Shown: positions 14,001 to 26,850 of the stretch, piece after piece | How the letters are laid out: every line of letters starts with the position of its first letter | How positions within the stretch are numbered: position 1 is the first letter of the stretch | NCBI RefSeq assembly: GCF_964340395.1 | Contig: NC_135562.1 | Location: forward strand, 24,026,173-24,090,172 | DNA: 64,000 nucleotides | Direction: 5' to 3' | From: Glandiceps talaboti | Lineage: Eukaryota; Hemichordata; Enteropneusta; Spengelidae | Translations under genes and position numbers: made by a program | The notes under the pieces: model-generated | What the model was told of the DNA's origin: nothing | The model's input: only the letters and a program-made list of their open reading frames with translations | Database searches by the model: none

Positions 14001-14083
14001 CAGATTGTTCCATATTGATTGACTACAGATTGTTCCATATTGATTGACTACAGATTGTTCCATATTGATTGACTACAGATTGT
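11030..14083. repeat. Minisatellite array A3 (25-bp unit, about 122 copies)
   Basis: Head-to-tail 25-bp units of TATTGATTGACTA plus one of two linkers, CAGAT or GATAT, then TGTTC. Third-position variants TATAT, CATAT, TACAT and TATAC are mixed along the array. A TGATTGGCT variant (a CCAAT box on the minus strand) is confined to the 5' and middle parts. No open frames. Confidence 0.98.
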
Positions 14084-14934
14084 TATATATTTCTATGTGA
14101 TAATTTACAGTACTTTTATCAAATTCAGATTGTGGGAATACCAAGATTGATTTATCTAAATAAAGGTAAGACCTCATAAAATTTTCATCAGGATGGCCAC
14201 ATGTACGTAATTTTCCATATCAAGGGCTTTGATGGATCACCGCAATGAGGAAAGTTTTGAAACAGGGTCCAACAATTATAATGTATAACTTAAAAAGTAG
14301 ATAGTCTTACCTAAGTATTTAACATTTTTAGTCAATCATTACATAAAAAAATTAAGAATTTCAGTTTGGGAAATTGAAATGTTAATTTATCGAAATAATG
14401 AATTGTAAAACCATTGTTAGTGGCAGTCAAATTTTGCATTTGAGAGGAAAATTTTTCACGTCAATATTTTGAATCAAACAAATGCAAGAATTTTATTTTA
14501 ATACATACTGTATCATGGCAAGAATAATATTGACTCCTAAACTTTGGCATAGATCACACCATGGGTTGAAATTAATATCTTTGGCATAGATCACACCATG
14601 GGTTGAAATTAATATCTTGTTTTTTAGAAGGAAACAAAACTGAAATATTGGTGTGGACACTGTCATTTTGCCAAAACTGAAATATTGGTGTGGACACTGT
14701 CATTTTGCCAAAACTGAAATATTGGTGTGGACACTGTCATTTTGCCAAAACTACAGTGTATTGATATATAAAAAACTACACATTGTAATTTATAATTTAA
14801 TGTATAGTGATGTTTGGTGTCCAAATTACAAAGTTATACTTTCAGTGTAAACCTTTGTAGCTGGACCAGTAATGATGATATTCATTATGGTTTTCTCATA
14901 TGTTGGTGAATATTGCACCATAAGGAATTGACAA
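14084..14934. other. AT-rich DNA with small duplications
   Basis: Holds the 37-nt exon-like segment. It also has a 38-bp duplication (GGCATAGATCACACCATGGG at 14547 and 14582) and three 37-bp units (GTGTGGACACTGTCATTTTG, 14651-14755) whose plus frame at 14653-14850 is a repeat translation. Confidence 0.7.
14129..14165 (+). CDS. Possible 37-nt internal exon
   Basis: Bounded by a good acceptor (TTTTATCAAATTCAG, ending 14128) and a good donor (AAAG/GTAAGA at 14166). Only one of three frames is open. That frame starts in phase 0, which matches the phase-0 end of the candidate exon at 4327-4377, and gives IVGIPRLIYLNK plus one base. If both are real, array A3 and the fold-back element lie in an intron of about 9.75 kb. 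No downstream exon in the matching phase was found before the window end, and no family is recognised. Confidence 0.25.
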
Positions 14935-15835
14935 TGGTTCAGTACACCCATATTTGTTAGCAAAAGTTGAATCCACCCATATTTGTTAGCAATGGTTGAA
15001 TCCACCCATATTTGTCAACAACAGTTGAATCCACCCATATTTGTTAGCAATGGTTGAATCCACCCATATTTGTCAACAACAGTTGAATCCACCCACATTT
15101 GTTAGCAATGGTTGAATCCACCCATATTTGTCAACAACAGTTGAATCCACTCATATTTGTTAGCAATGGTTGAATCCACCCATATTTGTCAACAACAGTT
15201 GAATCCACTCATATTTGTTAGCAATAGTTGAATCCACCCATATTTGTCAACAACAGTTGAATCCACCCATATTTGTTAGCAATGGTTGAATCCACTCATA
15301 TTTGTTAGCAACGGTTGAATCCACCCATATTTGTCAACAACAGTTGAATCCACCCATATTTGTCAACAACAGTTGAATCCACCCATATTTGTTAGCAATA
15401 GTTGAATCCACCCATATTTGTCAACAACAGTTGAATCCACCCATATTTGTTAGCAATAGTTGAATCCACCCATATTTGTTAGCAATAGTTGAATCCACCC
15501 ATATTTGTCAACAACAGTTGAATCCACCCATATTTGTCAACAACAGTTGAATCCACCCATATTTGTTAGCAATGGTTGAATCCTCCCATATTTGTCAACA
15601 ATGGTTGAATCCACCTACAATTGTTGGCAATGGGTTCAGTCCACTAATATTTGTCAACAACAGATGAATCCACCCATGTGTCAACAACAGTTGAATCCAC
15701 CCATATTTGTCAACAACAGTTGAATCCATGCATATTTGTCAACAACAGTTGAATCCACCCATATTTGTCAACAACAGTTGAATCCATGCATATTTGTCAA
15801 CAACAGTTGAATCCATGCATATTTGTCAACAGTCT
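14935..15835. repeat. Minisatellite array A4 (29-bp unit, about 31 copies)
   Basis: Units contain CACCCATATTTGT followed by either CAACAACAG or TAGCAATGG and then TTGAATC. The two linker types alternate in the 5' half, and CAACAACAG units dominate at the 3' end. Confidence 0.97.
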
Positions 15836-17024
15836 AAAACTCCCCATATTTGTCAGCTTTATGGTAGAATCTTGTCATTTGGATATATGTGTACTTGGTG
15901 ATACAAAGAAGGTGTCCTATTTCTATATTATCAGTGATTTGGATAAAGGATTCAGAAGCCTTACAATTGAGAAAGAGGGAAACTTGCAAAATTGATGTAA
16001 TTCATCATACACATATCTGTGCATTCAATGATGGAATGAAACCCCTTCAGAGAACTTGTAAAAACTTGGATGGATTTCAGAGTTTAACATGTGTAAAAAA
16101 AAGACTATAATTACCACAATGCAGTCTGTCTTTATTAGCTACTTTATCTATGTACGGTTTGTTCTTAAAGTTGAAAACATATATAACACTGAAGGTTAGG
16201 TTGGTTGAGTTGTAGCTAAAAATACCAAAGTAAAAACACTAAATCAGTCACCTGGGTAGTCTATATATGTATACAAAGTACTAGTGTACATGTACATTTT
16301 GTAGATTTTACCAGTAGTACTTCAATACAGAATACTATGTTAAACTCTGTATGTAAATTCAGAGTGATATTTCTATTTTCAGTTTGATGTTGAAATGAAA
16401 TAGAGAACAGTCAGAGAGCTATGTGGACTGTGATAGGTTTCTAATAGGGAGGTGATTACTATAGGTGCCACTATCTCAAGTATTAGCTTTTAGTGATGTA
16501 GACCCAAAAGGGTTGGTAAAAATCAATGATTAGCGATGAATGTAGCCTCCACAAATAGCATCTATGTAGACGAGCAAATGAGTAAAGGTTTTCACTGGTC
16601 ACAACTTAATGCTTCTCTTGAATTTGTTCAGTTTCAGGTTGCACTTTTACAGCTTAGGTTTCCATCATGAATTTTTCATTTGCTGAGCAATTTTCTTTGA
16701 CAACAAGTCTTTCTGATTGGTACATACATGTATTGTACTGTTAGATGTGAAATCAACATACTAGTCAACCTTCTCTGTGAGATTAAACTCTCTGTTTGAT
16801 GTCTGCCGTTGTGATATAGATTTGTCCAATACAAGGTGTCTATAACTGTTGTTATTACCAACTTTGGTGCAGACATTTCAACAATTGATGTGTTGTTGTC
16901 CTCAATGGAGATTGTCACCCCATGTTTTTTGAAGTATTGTCAATGTGATGTCAATGTAAGTAACTTTATACTTTGACAAATAATGGTCAGACTTCACTTT
17001 ACAAATGGACATTACATTGTATGC
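15836..17024. other. AT-rich DNA with weak open frames
   Basis: The plus frame 15837-15995 leaves array A4 and reads about 45 non-repetitive residues (including GDTKKVSYFYIISDLDKGF) before a stop. It has no clear acceptor in a matching phase and no recognised family. A minus frame at 16676-16918 is equally unsupported. Confidence 0.4.
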
Positions 17025-17076
17025 TTTTTAGCACAACTAAACTGAGGTTCAGTAGTGCTATAGGGATCGCCCGGCA

Positions 17077-17121
<45 letters not shown>

Positions 17122-18217
17122 GTGTGTGTATGTGTGTAAACAACTTAAAGTCAAAAACCGCTGAACTGATTGCCACGATATTTGGTGGGTCCATTACCTT
17201 GGGTGTCTAGTTGGGAAATTGTTCAAATCAAAATGATCGCATCACAGGTGTGTGATTTGGGTCAAAAAATGTGATTTTTGGTCAAAAAAATTAAACTCAG
17301 AAACTACTGGGCAGATTGGTGTGAAATTTGGTGGGAACATTCTTAAGGGGGTGTAAAGTAAGATTTGTTCATGACGGGATGATTCCATCAGTGATATGCA
17401 AATTAGGGCTAAAAATTTGTCTCTTTGGTTGAAAATCTATAATTCCAAAACTACTGAGCAGATTGGGCTGAAATTTAATGGAAATGCATTTAGGGATGTA
17501 TGGACGAAGATATGTTACGCATACCATGATTTCATGAGTGATATGGAATTAAGGTGTAAAAATGTGAATTTTGGTCAAAAACTTATATCTCAAAAAGTAC
17601 TAAGTGAATGAGTTTGAAACTTGGTGAGATGTTTCTAGAAGTGTTATTCTATATCATTGCTTTTCCTCAAAAATCTTCAACTCTGAAATTACCCAGTAGA
17701 TTGAGCTTAACTTTGTTGAGAATGTGTAGATTTGTCCTCATTAATAGCTGACACAGTGAGAACAGTACATTGTTAATTAACTATAATGTTTACTTTACTA
17801 TTTCCTCTGGTGGTAAAGCCTGTAGCATGGCCAGTTTGGTTTATGACTTGATTATGTAATATGTTGTAAGACAGCTGTTTCATCACCTACCCATATAAAC
17901 TGAATGTAGCTTGTGTTTAAAATATTACAATAAGACAACCAAGAAAGTTAAACATGTTACATTGGTATGACTTGGTTCCAAATTGATTTAAAAAAATAAA
18001 GAAGTACAAAACCTTGTAGACACATCCCTTTAAAGTTTGATTAGGATGTTGCTATACTTGTCTTGTACACTTCCAACATAGGATGGCTGGATTATGATGA
18101 TGGAAATTAGGTATGAAAATTTTGTTTTGGTTACAACTTTAAATCTTCAAAAAATTATATATCTATCATTGCCCTGAACATGAAGTTGTGCGGCAACGCA
18201 ATATTTGCGCTATTTTT
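17025..18217 (+). mobile_element. H1 element copy 2
   Basis: Starts in a T5 tract followed by AGCACAACTAAACTGAGG, then (TCTG)n, core-A units and a diverged middle. It ends with GTTGTGC, CAACGCAATATTTGCGCTA and T5. The core-B units are largely missing or degraded. Confidence 0.82.
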
Positions 18218-18625
18218 AGAGTTTTAAAAGAGAGAAGTGGGACTTGCTTGTAAAATTATTACAAAATGTACTTCTCATGCTGTAAAGCAGACTGGAGGAC
18301 TTTGTAAAATTACTACAAAATATACTGTATATCACGTTCATGTACATGTACACACAGCCTACATGATAGAGAGGAAGTGAGAACTTGTTTGTAAAATGAC
18401 TATACATGTAGTTGTATAAATCTCCTTCATGTGCAGCTGAGGTGATAATTGAAGACTTGATAGTTTATTTCTTGAACATACAATTTTACGTAGATCTGAG
18501 CATACTTTACATGTAAATGACTTTGGAAATTTGATTGTAAACATTTAAAACAAAAATACTATTTTGAACAGTCTACCAAAGATAGAGGATAGAGAGGGGA
18601 ATTTGATTGAAAAAATAACAACTTT
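18218..18625. other. No gene or known repeat seen
   Basis: AT-rich spacer between H1 copy 2 and array A5. It contains a loose duplication of TTGTAAAATTATTACAAAAT-like sequence near 18250 and 18305. The minus frames are short and unremarkable. Confidence 0.5.
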
Positions 18626-20635
18626 TTCTTTGACTTTGAACTATGTCAGTAGTTGAACTTTTACTGTGACTTTGCACTGTATGTAAGTAGGTGAACTTTT
18701 AGTGTGACTTTGCACTGTATGTAAGTAGGTGAACTTTTAGTGTGACTTTGCACTGTATGTTAGTAGGTGAACTTTTAGTGTGACTTTGCACTGTATGTTA
18801 GTAGGTGAACTTTTAGTGTGACTTTGCACTGTATGTTAGTAGGTGAACTTTTAGTGTGACTTTGCACTATGTAAGTAGGTGAACTTTTAGTGTGACTTTG
18901 CACTGTGTAAGGTGAACTTTTAGTGTGACTTTGCACTATGTGTTAGTAGGTGAACTTTTAGTGTGACTTTGCACTATGTAAGTAGGTGAACTTTTCCTGT
19001 GACTTTGCACTGTGTAAGGTGAACTTTTAGTGTGACTTTGCACTATGTAAGTAGGTGAACTTTTCCTGTGACTTTGCACTATGTTAGTAGGTGAACTTTT
19101 AGTGTGACTTTGCACTATGTAAGTAGGTGAACTTTTCCTGTGACTTTGCACTGTGTAAGGTGAACTTTTAGTGTGACATTGCACTATGTGTTAGTAGGTG
19201 AACTTTTAGTGTGACTTTGCACTGTATGTTAGTAGATGAACTTTTAGTGTGACTTTGCACTGTATGTTAGTAGGTGAACTTTTAGTGTGACTTTGCACTA
19301 TGTAAGTAGGTGAACTTTTAGTGTGACTTTGCACTATGTAAGTAGGTGAACTTTTACTGTGACTTTGCACTGTATGTTAGTAGGTGAACTTTTAGTGTGA
19401 CTTTGCACTGTATGTAAGTAGGTGAACTTTTAGTGTGACTTTGCACTATGTTAGTAGGTGAACTTTTAGTGTGACTTTGCACTGTATGTTAGTAGGTGAA
19501 CTTTTAGTGTGACTTTGCACTGTATGTAAGTAGGTGAACTTTTAGTGTGACTTTGCACTGTATGTTAGTAGGTGAACTTTTAGTGTGACTTTGCACTGTA
19601 TGTTAGTAGGTGAACTTTTAGTGTGACTTTGCACTGTATGTTAGTAGGTGAACTTTTAGTGTGACTTTGCACTGTATGTTAGTAGGTGAACTTTTAGTGT
19701 GACTTTGCACTATGTAAGTAGGTGAACTTTTAGTGTGACTTTGCACTGTGTAAGGTGAACTTTTAGTGTGACTTTGCACTATGTGTTAGTAGGTGAACTT
19801 TTAGTGTGACTTTGCACTATGTAAGTAGGTGAACTTTTCCTGTGACTTTGCACTGTGTAAGGTGAACTTTTAGTGTGACTTTGCACTATGTAAGTAGGTG
19901 AACTTTTCCTGTGACTTTGCACTATGTTAGTAGGTGAACTTTTAGTGTGACTTTGCACTATGTAAGTAGGTGAACTTTTCCTGTGACTTTGCACTGTGTA
20001 AGGTGAACTTTTAGTGTGACATTGCACTATGTGTTAGTAGGTGAACTTTTAGTGTGACTTTGCACTGTATGTTAGTAGATGAACTTTTAGTGTGACTTTG
20101 CACTGTATGTTAGTAGGTGAACTTTTAGTGTGACTTTGCACTATGTAAGTAGGTGAACTTTTAGTGTGACTTTGCACTATGTAAGTAGGTGAACTTTTAC
20201 TGTGACTTTGCACTGTATGTTAGTAGGTGAACTTTTAGTGTGACTTTGCACTGTATGTTAGTAGGTGAACTTTTAGTGTGACTTTGCACTATGTAAGTAG
20301 ATGAACTTTTAGTGTGACTTTGCACTATATGTTAGTAGGTGAACTTTTAGTGTGACTTTGCACTATGTAAGTAGGTGAACTTTTAGTGTGACTTTGCACT
20401 ATGTAAGTAGGTGAACTTTTACTGTGACTTTGCACTGTATGTTAGTAGGTGAACTTTTAGTGTGACTTTGCACTGTATGTTAGTAGGTGAACTTTTAGTG
20501 TGACTTTGCACTATGTAAGGTGAACTTTTAGTGTGACTTTGCACTGTATGTTAGTAGGTGAACTTTTAGTGTGACTTTGCACTATGTTAGTAGGTGAACT
20601 TTTAGTGTGACTTTGCACTGTATGTTAGTAGGTGA
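18626..20635. repeat. Minisatellite array A5 (33-38-bp units, about 54 copies)
   Basis: Units of GGTGAACTTTTAGTGTGACT plus TTGCACT and one of several linkers (GTATGTTAGTA, ATGTAAGTA, GTGTAA) give lengths of 38, 36 and 33 bp. Marker variants recur exactly 843 bp apart (GTGTGACATT at 19171 and 20014), showing a multi-unit duplication. Array A5 abuts an H1 3' fragment directly. Confidence 0.97.
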
Positions 20636-20861
20636 ACAAATGAATAAACATTCTAAAAATGTATGCAAATATACCTAGCAACAAGACCATGCTCATAGCA
20701 ACAGCTATATGATCATGTATCACAATGATAAAATCAGGGCCGGATAGGCAACTGGATAATCATTCAGGAAATGAACACCTATACCCAACATGGAACAGCA
20801 TGTGGATAAACATTTTTAAAAACTGTACAGTTATGCTACAAATGCCATGGGCGCTATTTTT
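20636..20861 (+). mobile_element. H1 element copy 3 (3' fragment)
   Basis: Begins inside core B (AATGAATAAACATTC) at the edge of array A5. It keeps CCTAGCAACAAGACCATG, then ACAGTTATGCTACAAATGCC, GGGCGCTA and T5. The 5' part is absent. Confidence 0.85.
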
Positions 20862-20962
20862 AGTCCCTGTGAAGGGGGGGGGGGGGGGGCACTTTACAGT
20901 GGGTTCCAGCTGACTGTCCGTGCAATCGTGTGTCTGTAATGCGTCATTTCTCAGAGATGCAA
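20862..20962 (+). mobile_element. Degenerate fold-back element terminus
   Basis: AGTCCCTGTGAA, GTGGGTTCCAGCTGACTGTCC and TTTCTCAGAGATGC occur in the same order as in the 7845-7940 terminal repeat, immediately after the H1 3' T-tract. A poly-G run (20874-20889) interrupts it. No second terminus was found nearby. Confidence 0.6.
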
Positions 20963-21527
20963 TATCCCTAATTTCATTCAAACCTGTTACAAAGCTCAAA
21001 TGTACAGGTACCAATGTGAAAGTAAATTCATTCAAACCTGGCACAAAGCTGAAATGCATACATATATGATACAAATAGGTAACCATGTTAAACCATGCCA
21101 TTGGCCTAATAACCACTGAGTAGTTTCAAGTGGTTGGATTCATATTGTAAACTTGTAAATGATTCAAATAAAAACTGTTCATTTCAGTTTAACTTTATAC
21201 AATTGATCTTGAATTTATTAAATGGAAGGGAAAGGGAAATTTTATCTTAAAAACTTGTCAGAAATGAGGTGCTTAATGTAGTGAATTTGCAGTTATGAAT
21301 TATACAATACATCATCACTCAAATTGGGTATTGGAAATGGAAACCTTACTCGTATTTCAATGATGTTTACATCACAAATCACATCCAAAATGAATCATTT
21401 ACAACTGTAATTCTACCACAGAACCAAAATGGAGTAGTTATTCTTTGAGTCGAGTGTATATTTTATGCTGCCATTAATATTTATCAGTCCAAAGTCAAAA
21501 ATGAGATGACAACATACTTTGCTTATG
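20963..21527. other. AT-rich DNA, no gene
   Basis: Two loose copies of ATTTCATTCAAACCTG-type sequence (20969-21060) may belong to the fold-back remnant. The rest shows nothing recognisable. Confidence 0.5.
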
Positions 21528-24500
21528 TATGGTCTGTAGTATACTACACTTTTGTACTGTATGGTTTGTAGTATACCACACTTACTTACTGTATGGTCTG
21601 TACTATACTACACTTACTTACTGTATGGTCCATAGTATACCACACTTACATACTGTATGGTCTGTAGTATACCACACTTACATACTGTATGGTCTGTAGT
21701 ATACCACACTTACATACTGTATGGTCTGTAGTATACCACACTTACATACTGTATGGTCCATAGTATACTACACTTACATACTGTATGGTCCATAGTATAC
21801 CACACTTACATACTGTATGGTCTGTAGTATACCACACTTACATACTGTATGGTCTGTAGTATACCACACTTACATACTGTATGGTCCATAGTATACCACA
21901 CTTACATACTGTATGGTCTGTACTATACCACACTTACATACTGTATGGTCCATAGTATATTACACTTACATACTGTATGGTCCATAGTATATTACACTTA
22001 CATACTGTATGGTCCATAGTATATTACACTTACATACTGTATGGTCTGTAGTATACCACACTTACATACTGTATGGTCCATAGTATATTACACTTACATA
22101 CTGTATGGTCTGTAGTATACCACACTTACATACTGTATGGTCCATAGTATACTACACTTACATACTGTATGGTCCATAGTATATTACACTTACATAATGT
22201 ATGGTCTGTAGTATATTACACTTACATACTGTATGGTCTGTAGTATATTACACTTACATACTGTATGGTCCATAGTATACCACACTTACATACTGTATGG
22301 TCTGTAGTATACTACACTTACATACTGTATGGTCCATAGTATACTACACTTAAGTACTGTATGGTCCATAGTATACTACACTTACATACTGTATGGTCCA
22401 TAGTATATTACACTTACATACTGTATGGTCCATAGTATACTACACTTACATACTGTATGGTCTGTAGTATACCACACTTACATACTGTATGGTCTGTAGT
22501 ATATTACATTTACATACTGTATGGTCCATAGTATACTACACTTACATACTGTATGGTCTGTACTATACTACACTTACATACTGTATGGTTCATAGTATAC
22601 CACACTTACATACTGTATGGTCTGTAGTATATTACACTTACATACTGTATGGTCTGTACTATACTACACTTACATACTGTATGGTCCATAGTATATTACA
22701 CTTACATACTGTATGGTCTGTAGTATATTACACTTACATACTGTATGGTCTGTAGTATATTACATTTACATACTGTATGGTCCATAGTATATTACACTTA
22801 CATACTGTATGGTCCATAGTATACTACACTTACATACTGTATGGTCCATAGTATACTACACTTACATACTGTATGGTCCATAGTATACTACACTTACATA
22901 CTATATGGTCTGTAGTATTCCACACTTACATACTGTATGGTCTGTAGTATATTACACTTACATACTGTATGGTCTGTACTATACTACACTTACATACTGT
23001 ATGGTTCATAGTATACCACACTTACATACTGTATGGTCTGTAGTATATTACACTTACATACTGTATGGTCTGTACTATACTACACTTACATACTGTATGG
23101 TCCATAGTATATTACACTTACATACTGTATGGTCTGTAGTATATTACACATACATACTGTATGGTCTGTAGTATATTACATTTACATACTGTATGGTCTG
23201 TAGTATACTACACTTACATACTGTATGGTCCATAGTATACTACACTTACATACTGTATGGTCCATAGTATACTACACTTACATACTGTATGGTCTGTAGT
23301 ATACTACACTTACATACTGTATGGTCTGTACTATACTACACTTACATACTGTATGGTCTGTACTATACTACACTTACATACTGTATGGTCCATAGTATAT
23401 TACACTTACATACTGTATGGTCCATAGTATACTACACTTACATACTGTATGGTCTGTAGTATACTACACTTACATACTGTATGGTCTGTACTATACTACA
23501 CTTACATACTGTATGGTCTGTACTATACTACACTTACATACTGTATGGTCCATAGTATATTACACTTACATACTGTATGGTCCATAGTATATTACACTTA
23601 CATACTGTATGGTCCATAGTATACCACACTTACATACTGTATGGTCTGTAGTATACTACACTTACATACTGTATGGTCTGTACTATACTACACTTACATA
23701 CTGTATGGTCCATAGTATATTACACTTACATACTGTATGGTCCATAGTATATTACACTTACATACTGTATGGTCCATAGTATATTACACTTACATACTGT
23801 ATGGTCCATAGTATACTACACTTACATACTGTATGGTCTGTAGTATACCACACTTACATACTGTATGGTCTGTAGTATACTACACTTACATACTGTATGG
23901 TCTGTACTATACTACACTTACATACTGTATGGTCTGTACTATACTACACTTACATACTGTATGGTCCATAGTATACTACACTTACATACTGTATGGTCCA
24001 TAGTATATTACACTTACATACTGTATGGTCTGTAGTATATTACACTTACATACTGTATGGTCTGTACTATACTACACTTACATACTGTATGGTCCATAAT
24101 ATATTACACTTACATACTGTATGGTCCATAGTATACTACACTTACGTACTGTATGGTCTGTAGTATACTACACTTACATACTGTATGGTCTGTAGTATAC
24201 TACACTTACATACTGTATGGTCTGTAGTATACTACACTTACATACTGTATGGTCCATAGTATACCACACTTACATACTGTATGGTCCATAGTATACCACA
24301 CTTACATACTGTATGGTCCATAGTATATTACACTTACATACTGTATGGTCTGTAGTATACTACACTTACATACTGTATGGTCTGTACTATACCACACTTA
24401 CATACTGTATGGTCTGTAGTATATTACACTTACATACTGTATGGTCTGTACTATACTACACTTACATACTGTATGGTCTGTAGTATATTACACTTACATA

Positions 24501-25510
24501 CTGTATGGTCTGTAGTATACTACACTTACATACTGTATGGTCTGTAGTATATTACACTTACATACTGTATGGTCCATAGTATACCACACTTACATACTGT
24601 ATGGTCCATAGTATAATACACTTACATACTGTATGGTCCATAGTATAATACACTTACATACTGTATGGTCCATAGTATATTACACTTACATACTGTATGG
24701 TCCATAGTATACTACACTTACATACTGTATGGTCCATAGTATATTACACTTACATACTGTATGGTCTGTAGTATACTACACTTACATACTGTATGGTCTG
24801 TAGTATACTACACTTACATACTGTATGGTCTGTACTATACTACACTTACATACTGTATGGTCTGTACTATACTACACTTACATACTGTATGGTCTGTAGT
24901 ATATTACACTTACATACTGTATGGTCCATAGTATATTACACTTACATACTGTATGGTCTGTACTATACTACACTTACATACTGTATGGTCTGTACTATAC
25001 TACACTTACATACTGTATGGTCTGTAGTATACTACACTTACATACTGTATGGTCTGTAGTATATTACAATTACATACTGTATGGTCTGTAGTATATTACA
25101 CTTACATACTGTATGGTCTGTAGTATACTACACTTACATACTGTATGGTCCATAGTATATTACACTTACATACTGTATGGTCTGTAGTATGTTACACTTA
25201 CATACTGTATGGTCCATAGTATACTACACTTACATACTGTATGGTCCATAGTATATTACACTTACATACTGTATGGTCTGTACTATACTACACTTACATA
25301 CTGTATGGTCTGTAGTATACTACACTTACATACTGTATGGTCTGTAGTATACTACACTTACATACTGTATGGTCTGTACTATACTACACTTACATACTGT
25401 ATGGTCTGTAGTATACTACACTTACATACTGTATTGTCTGTACTATACTACACTTACATACTGTATTGTCTGTACTATACTACACTTACATACTGTATGG
25501 TCCATAGTAA
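21528..25510. repeat. Minisatellite array A6 (32-bp unit, about 124 copies)
   Basis: Strictly 32-bp units, CACTTACATACTGTATGGTC plus CATAGTATA or TGTAGTATA or TGTACTATA and CCA/CTA/TTA. Unit length is very constant except in the first few copies. Segments of about 13 units repeat 416 bp apart (around 22489 and 22905). Plus-strand frames of Tyr/Leu/Thr repeats are translation artefacts. Confidence 0.98.
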
Positions 25511-25699
25511 ACATTTATATGCAAGAATACGCTATACAGTGGTTTAACTTCATTATTCTAGACTTTCGATTTTCTATGGTAATCACTCTCTAAAAATATG
25601 TGCTCTGAGAACCTGAGAACGAACTCCAGATGAATATATTTGAGGGCGGTTCTACACTATGATACAAAACCGCAATGCACAAACTAAGTTCCATGACAT
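25511..25699. other. Array edge and short unique DNA
   Basis: Transition from array A6 to family B sequence. Nothing recognised. Confidence 0.5.
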
Positions 25700-26198
25700 G
25701 AATGATGAAGTATGAACGACAGCGACAGCTTCGAATTGCGAAGAGCATGCGTCACGTAGTGAACTGTAAATTCACATAATGCGTTCGATCCCGTAACGAA
25801 GCTCAAAAAAAGTTTCAGTTTTAGTGAGAATGAAATGGTGACGTGGCAGTATGAATTTATCCATGTGAAGTTTTCAGCATAGACTACTGTTCACCGATGT
25901 GGTCTATTTAATCATCGCTTCGCCTGTGAGGAAAGATGCTTCACCGTAAAGGGTCGGCTCTCGATGGAAACCCTGTCTAACTCCGTCTGTTAATAAGTAA
26001 CCAATCATGTGGATAAGTTATGATAATATCACGTAGTTTCTAAACTACCCAAGACGTGCTCGGCACATCAGGAAATGGTCATGGGCAACATGAAACTGAT
26101 GGAACTTTTTGTATACAATGGGTCATATTCAAATTTCACAGGTCACACTGCACATAGAGATTTAGATGGTAGTTACAATGAGAACTGACTAAATCCGT

Positions 26199-26591
26199 AC
26201 TCAGAACACTGCTGCCAGAATAGTCACTCGGTCAAAGAAATTCACTCATATCACACCAACTCTCCGTGACCTACATTGGTTGCCTGTCCACTTCAGGATT
26301 GAATTTAAGATCCTTCTCCTGACTTACAAAGCTCAAAACAATAAAGCCCCAGGATATATCTCAGAATTAATCGAGGAATATAAACCACAACGCTCCCTTC
26401 GATCAGCTAAAAAAAGCCTGTTAGTCCAGCGTACATTTAACAACAAAACCTATGGTGGTCGCGCCTTTACAATCTGTGCTCCAAAGCTTTGGAATGACCT
26501 ACCACAGGATATACGCCAGTCCACAAGCCTGGAAATCTTCAAAAAACAACTGAAACATCACATGTTTATGCGAGCATTCTGTGTAAATTGA
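26199..26591 (+). pseudogene. CR1/L2-type LINE, C-terminal reverse transcriptase remnant
   Basis: Reads QNTAARIVTRSKKFTHITPT, then LRDLHWLPVHFRI, then KLWNDLPQDIR and a terminal KKQLKHHMF before a stop at 26589-26591. These are the conserved blocks of the region after the reverse transcriptase palm in CR1/L2-clade non-LTR retrotransposons. The endonuclease and catalytic RT parts are absent. The copy is 5'-truncated (first base about 26197) within family B. Its 3' UTR carries TTTGGCGCTATATAAATTTT and ends in (ATG)n at 26652-26672. The frame is intact over its length, suggesting a fairly young insertion. Confidence 0.88.
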
Positions 26592-26672
26592 ACACCATCT
26601 AGCACCTTTGAACAATTTGACTTTTTGGAATTTGGCGCTATATAAATTTTTATGATGATGATGATGATGATG
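26592..26672 (+). mobile_element. LINE 3' UTR and (ATG)n tail
   Basis: GGCGCTATATAAA followed by a run of ATG triplets. The GCGCTATATAA motif is shared with the tail of the SINE at 9250-9616, as expected if the SINE uses this type of LINE machinery. Confidence 0.8.
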
Positions 26673-26850
26673 TCTGGTTCTACCAACTTCAAAGCAAAGA
26701 TGATAACCATACGTTTGCCAACAGTAAGCCCCATTTGTCCCCTGTTTATGACACGTCCCCAGTGACACATATATGTACATCCAAAAAAATGCATCCCAAG
26801 TGTCAAATATTGTGTCAAATATGCACAAATAACGTGTTAACGCGACCTCT

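Larger units (their letters stand above)
25700..26850 (+). repeat. Dispersed repeat family B, copy 2, split by a LINE fragment
   Basis: The left part matches copy 3 (46145-46475: GAAGAGCATG, TTCGATCC, GATGCTTCACCG). The middle and right match copy 1 (6985-7395). The homology is broken between GACTGACTAAATCC (ending 26196) and GGTTCTACCAACTTC (26676) by a 5'-truncated LINE. This is the fullest copy of the family in the window. Confidence 0.85.

Noticed and set aside
18936-20027. GTAAGT motifs in A5 as splice donors
   Set aside because: They arise from the linker ATGTAAGTAGG of the repeat and have no associated open frames.
22489-25593. Tyr/Leu/Thr-rich plus-strand frames
   Set aside because: Translation of the 32-bp array A6 (frame repeats every 96 bp).
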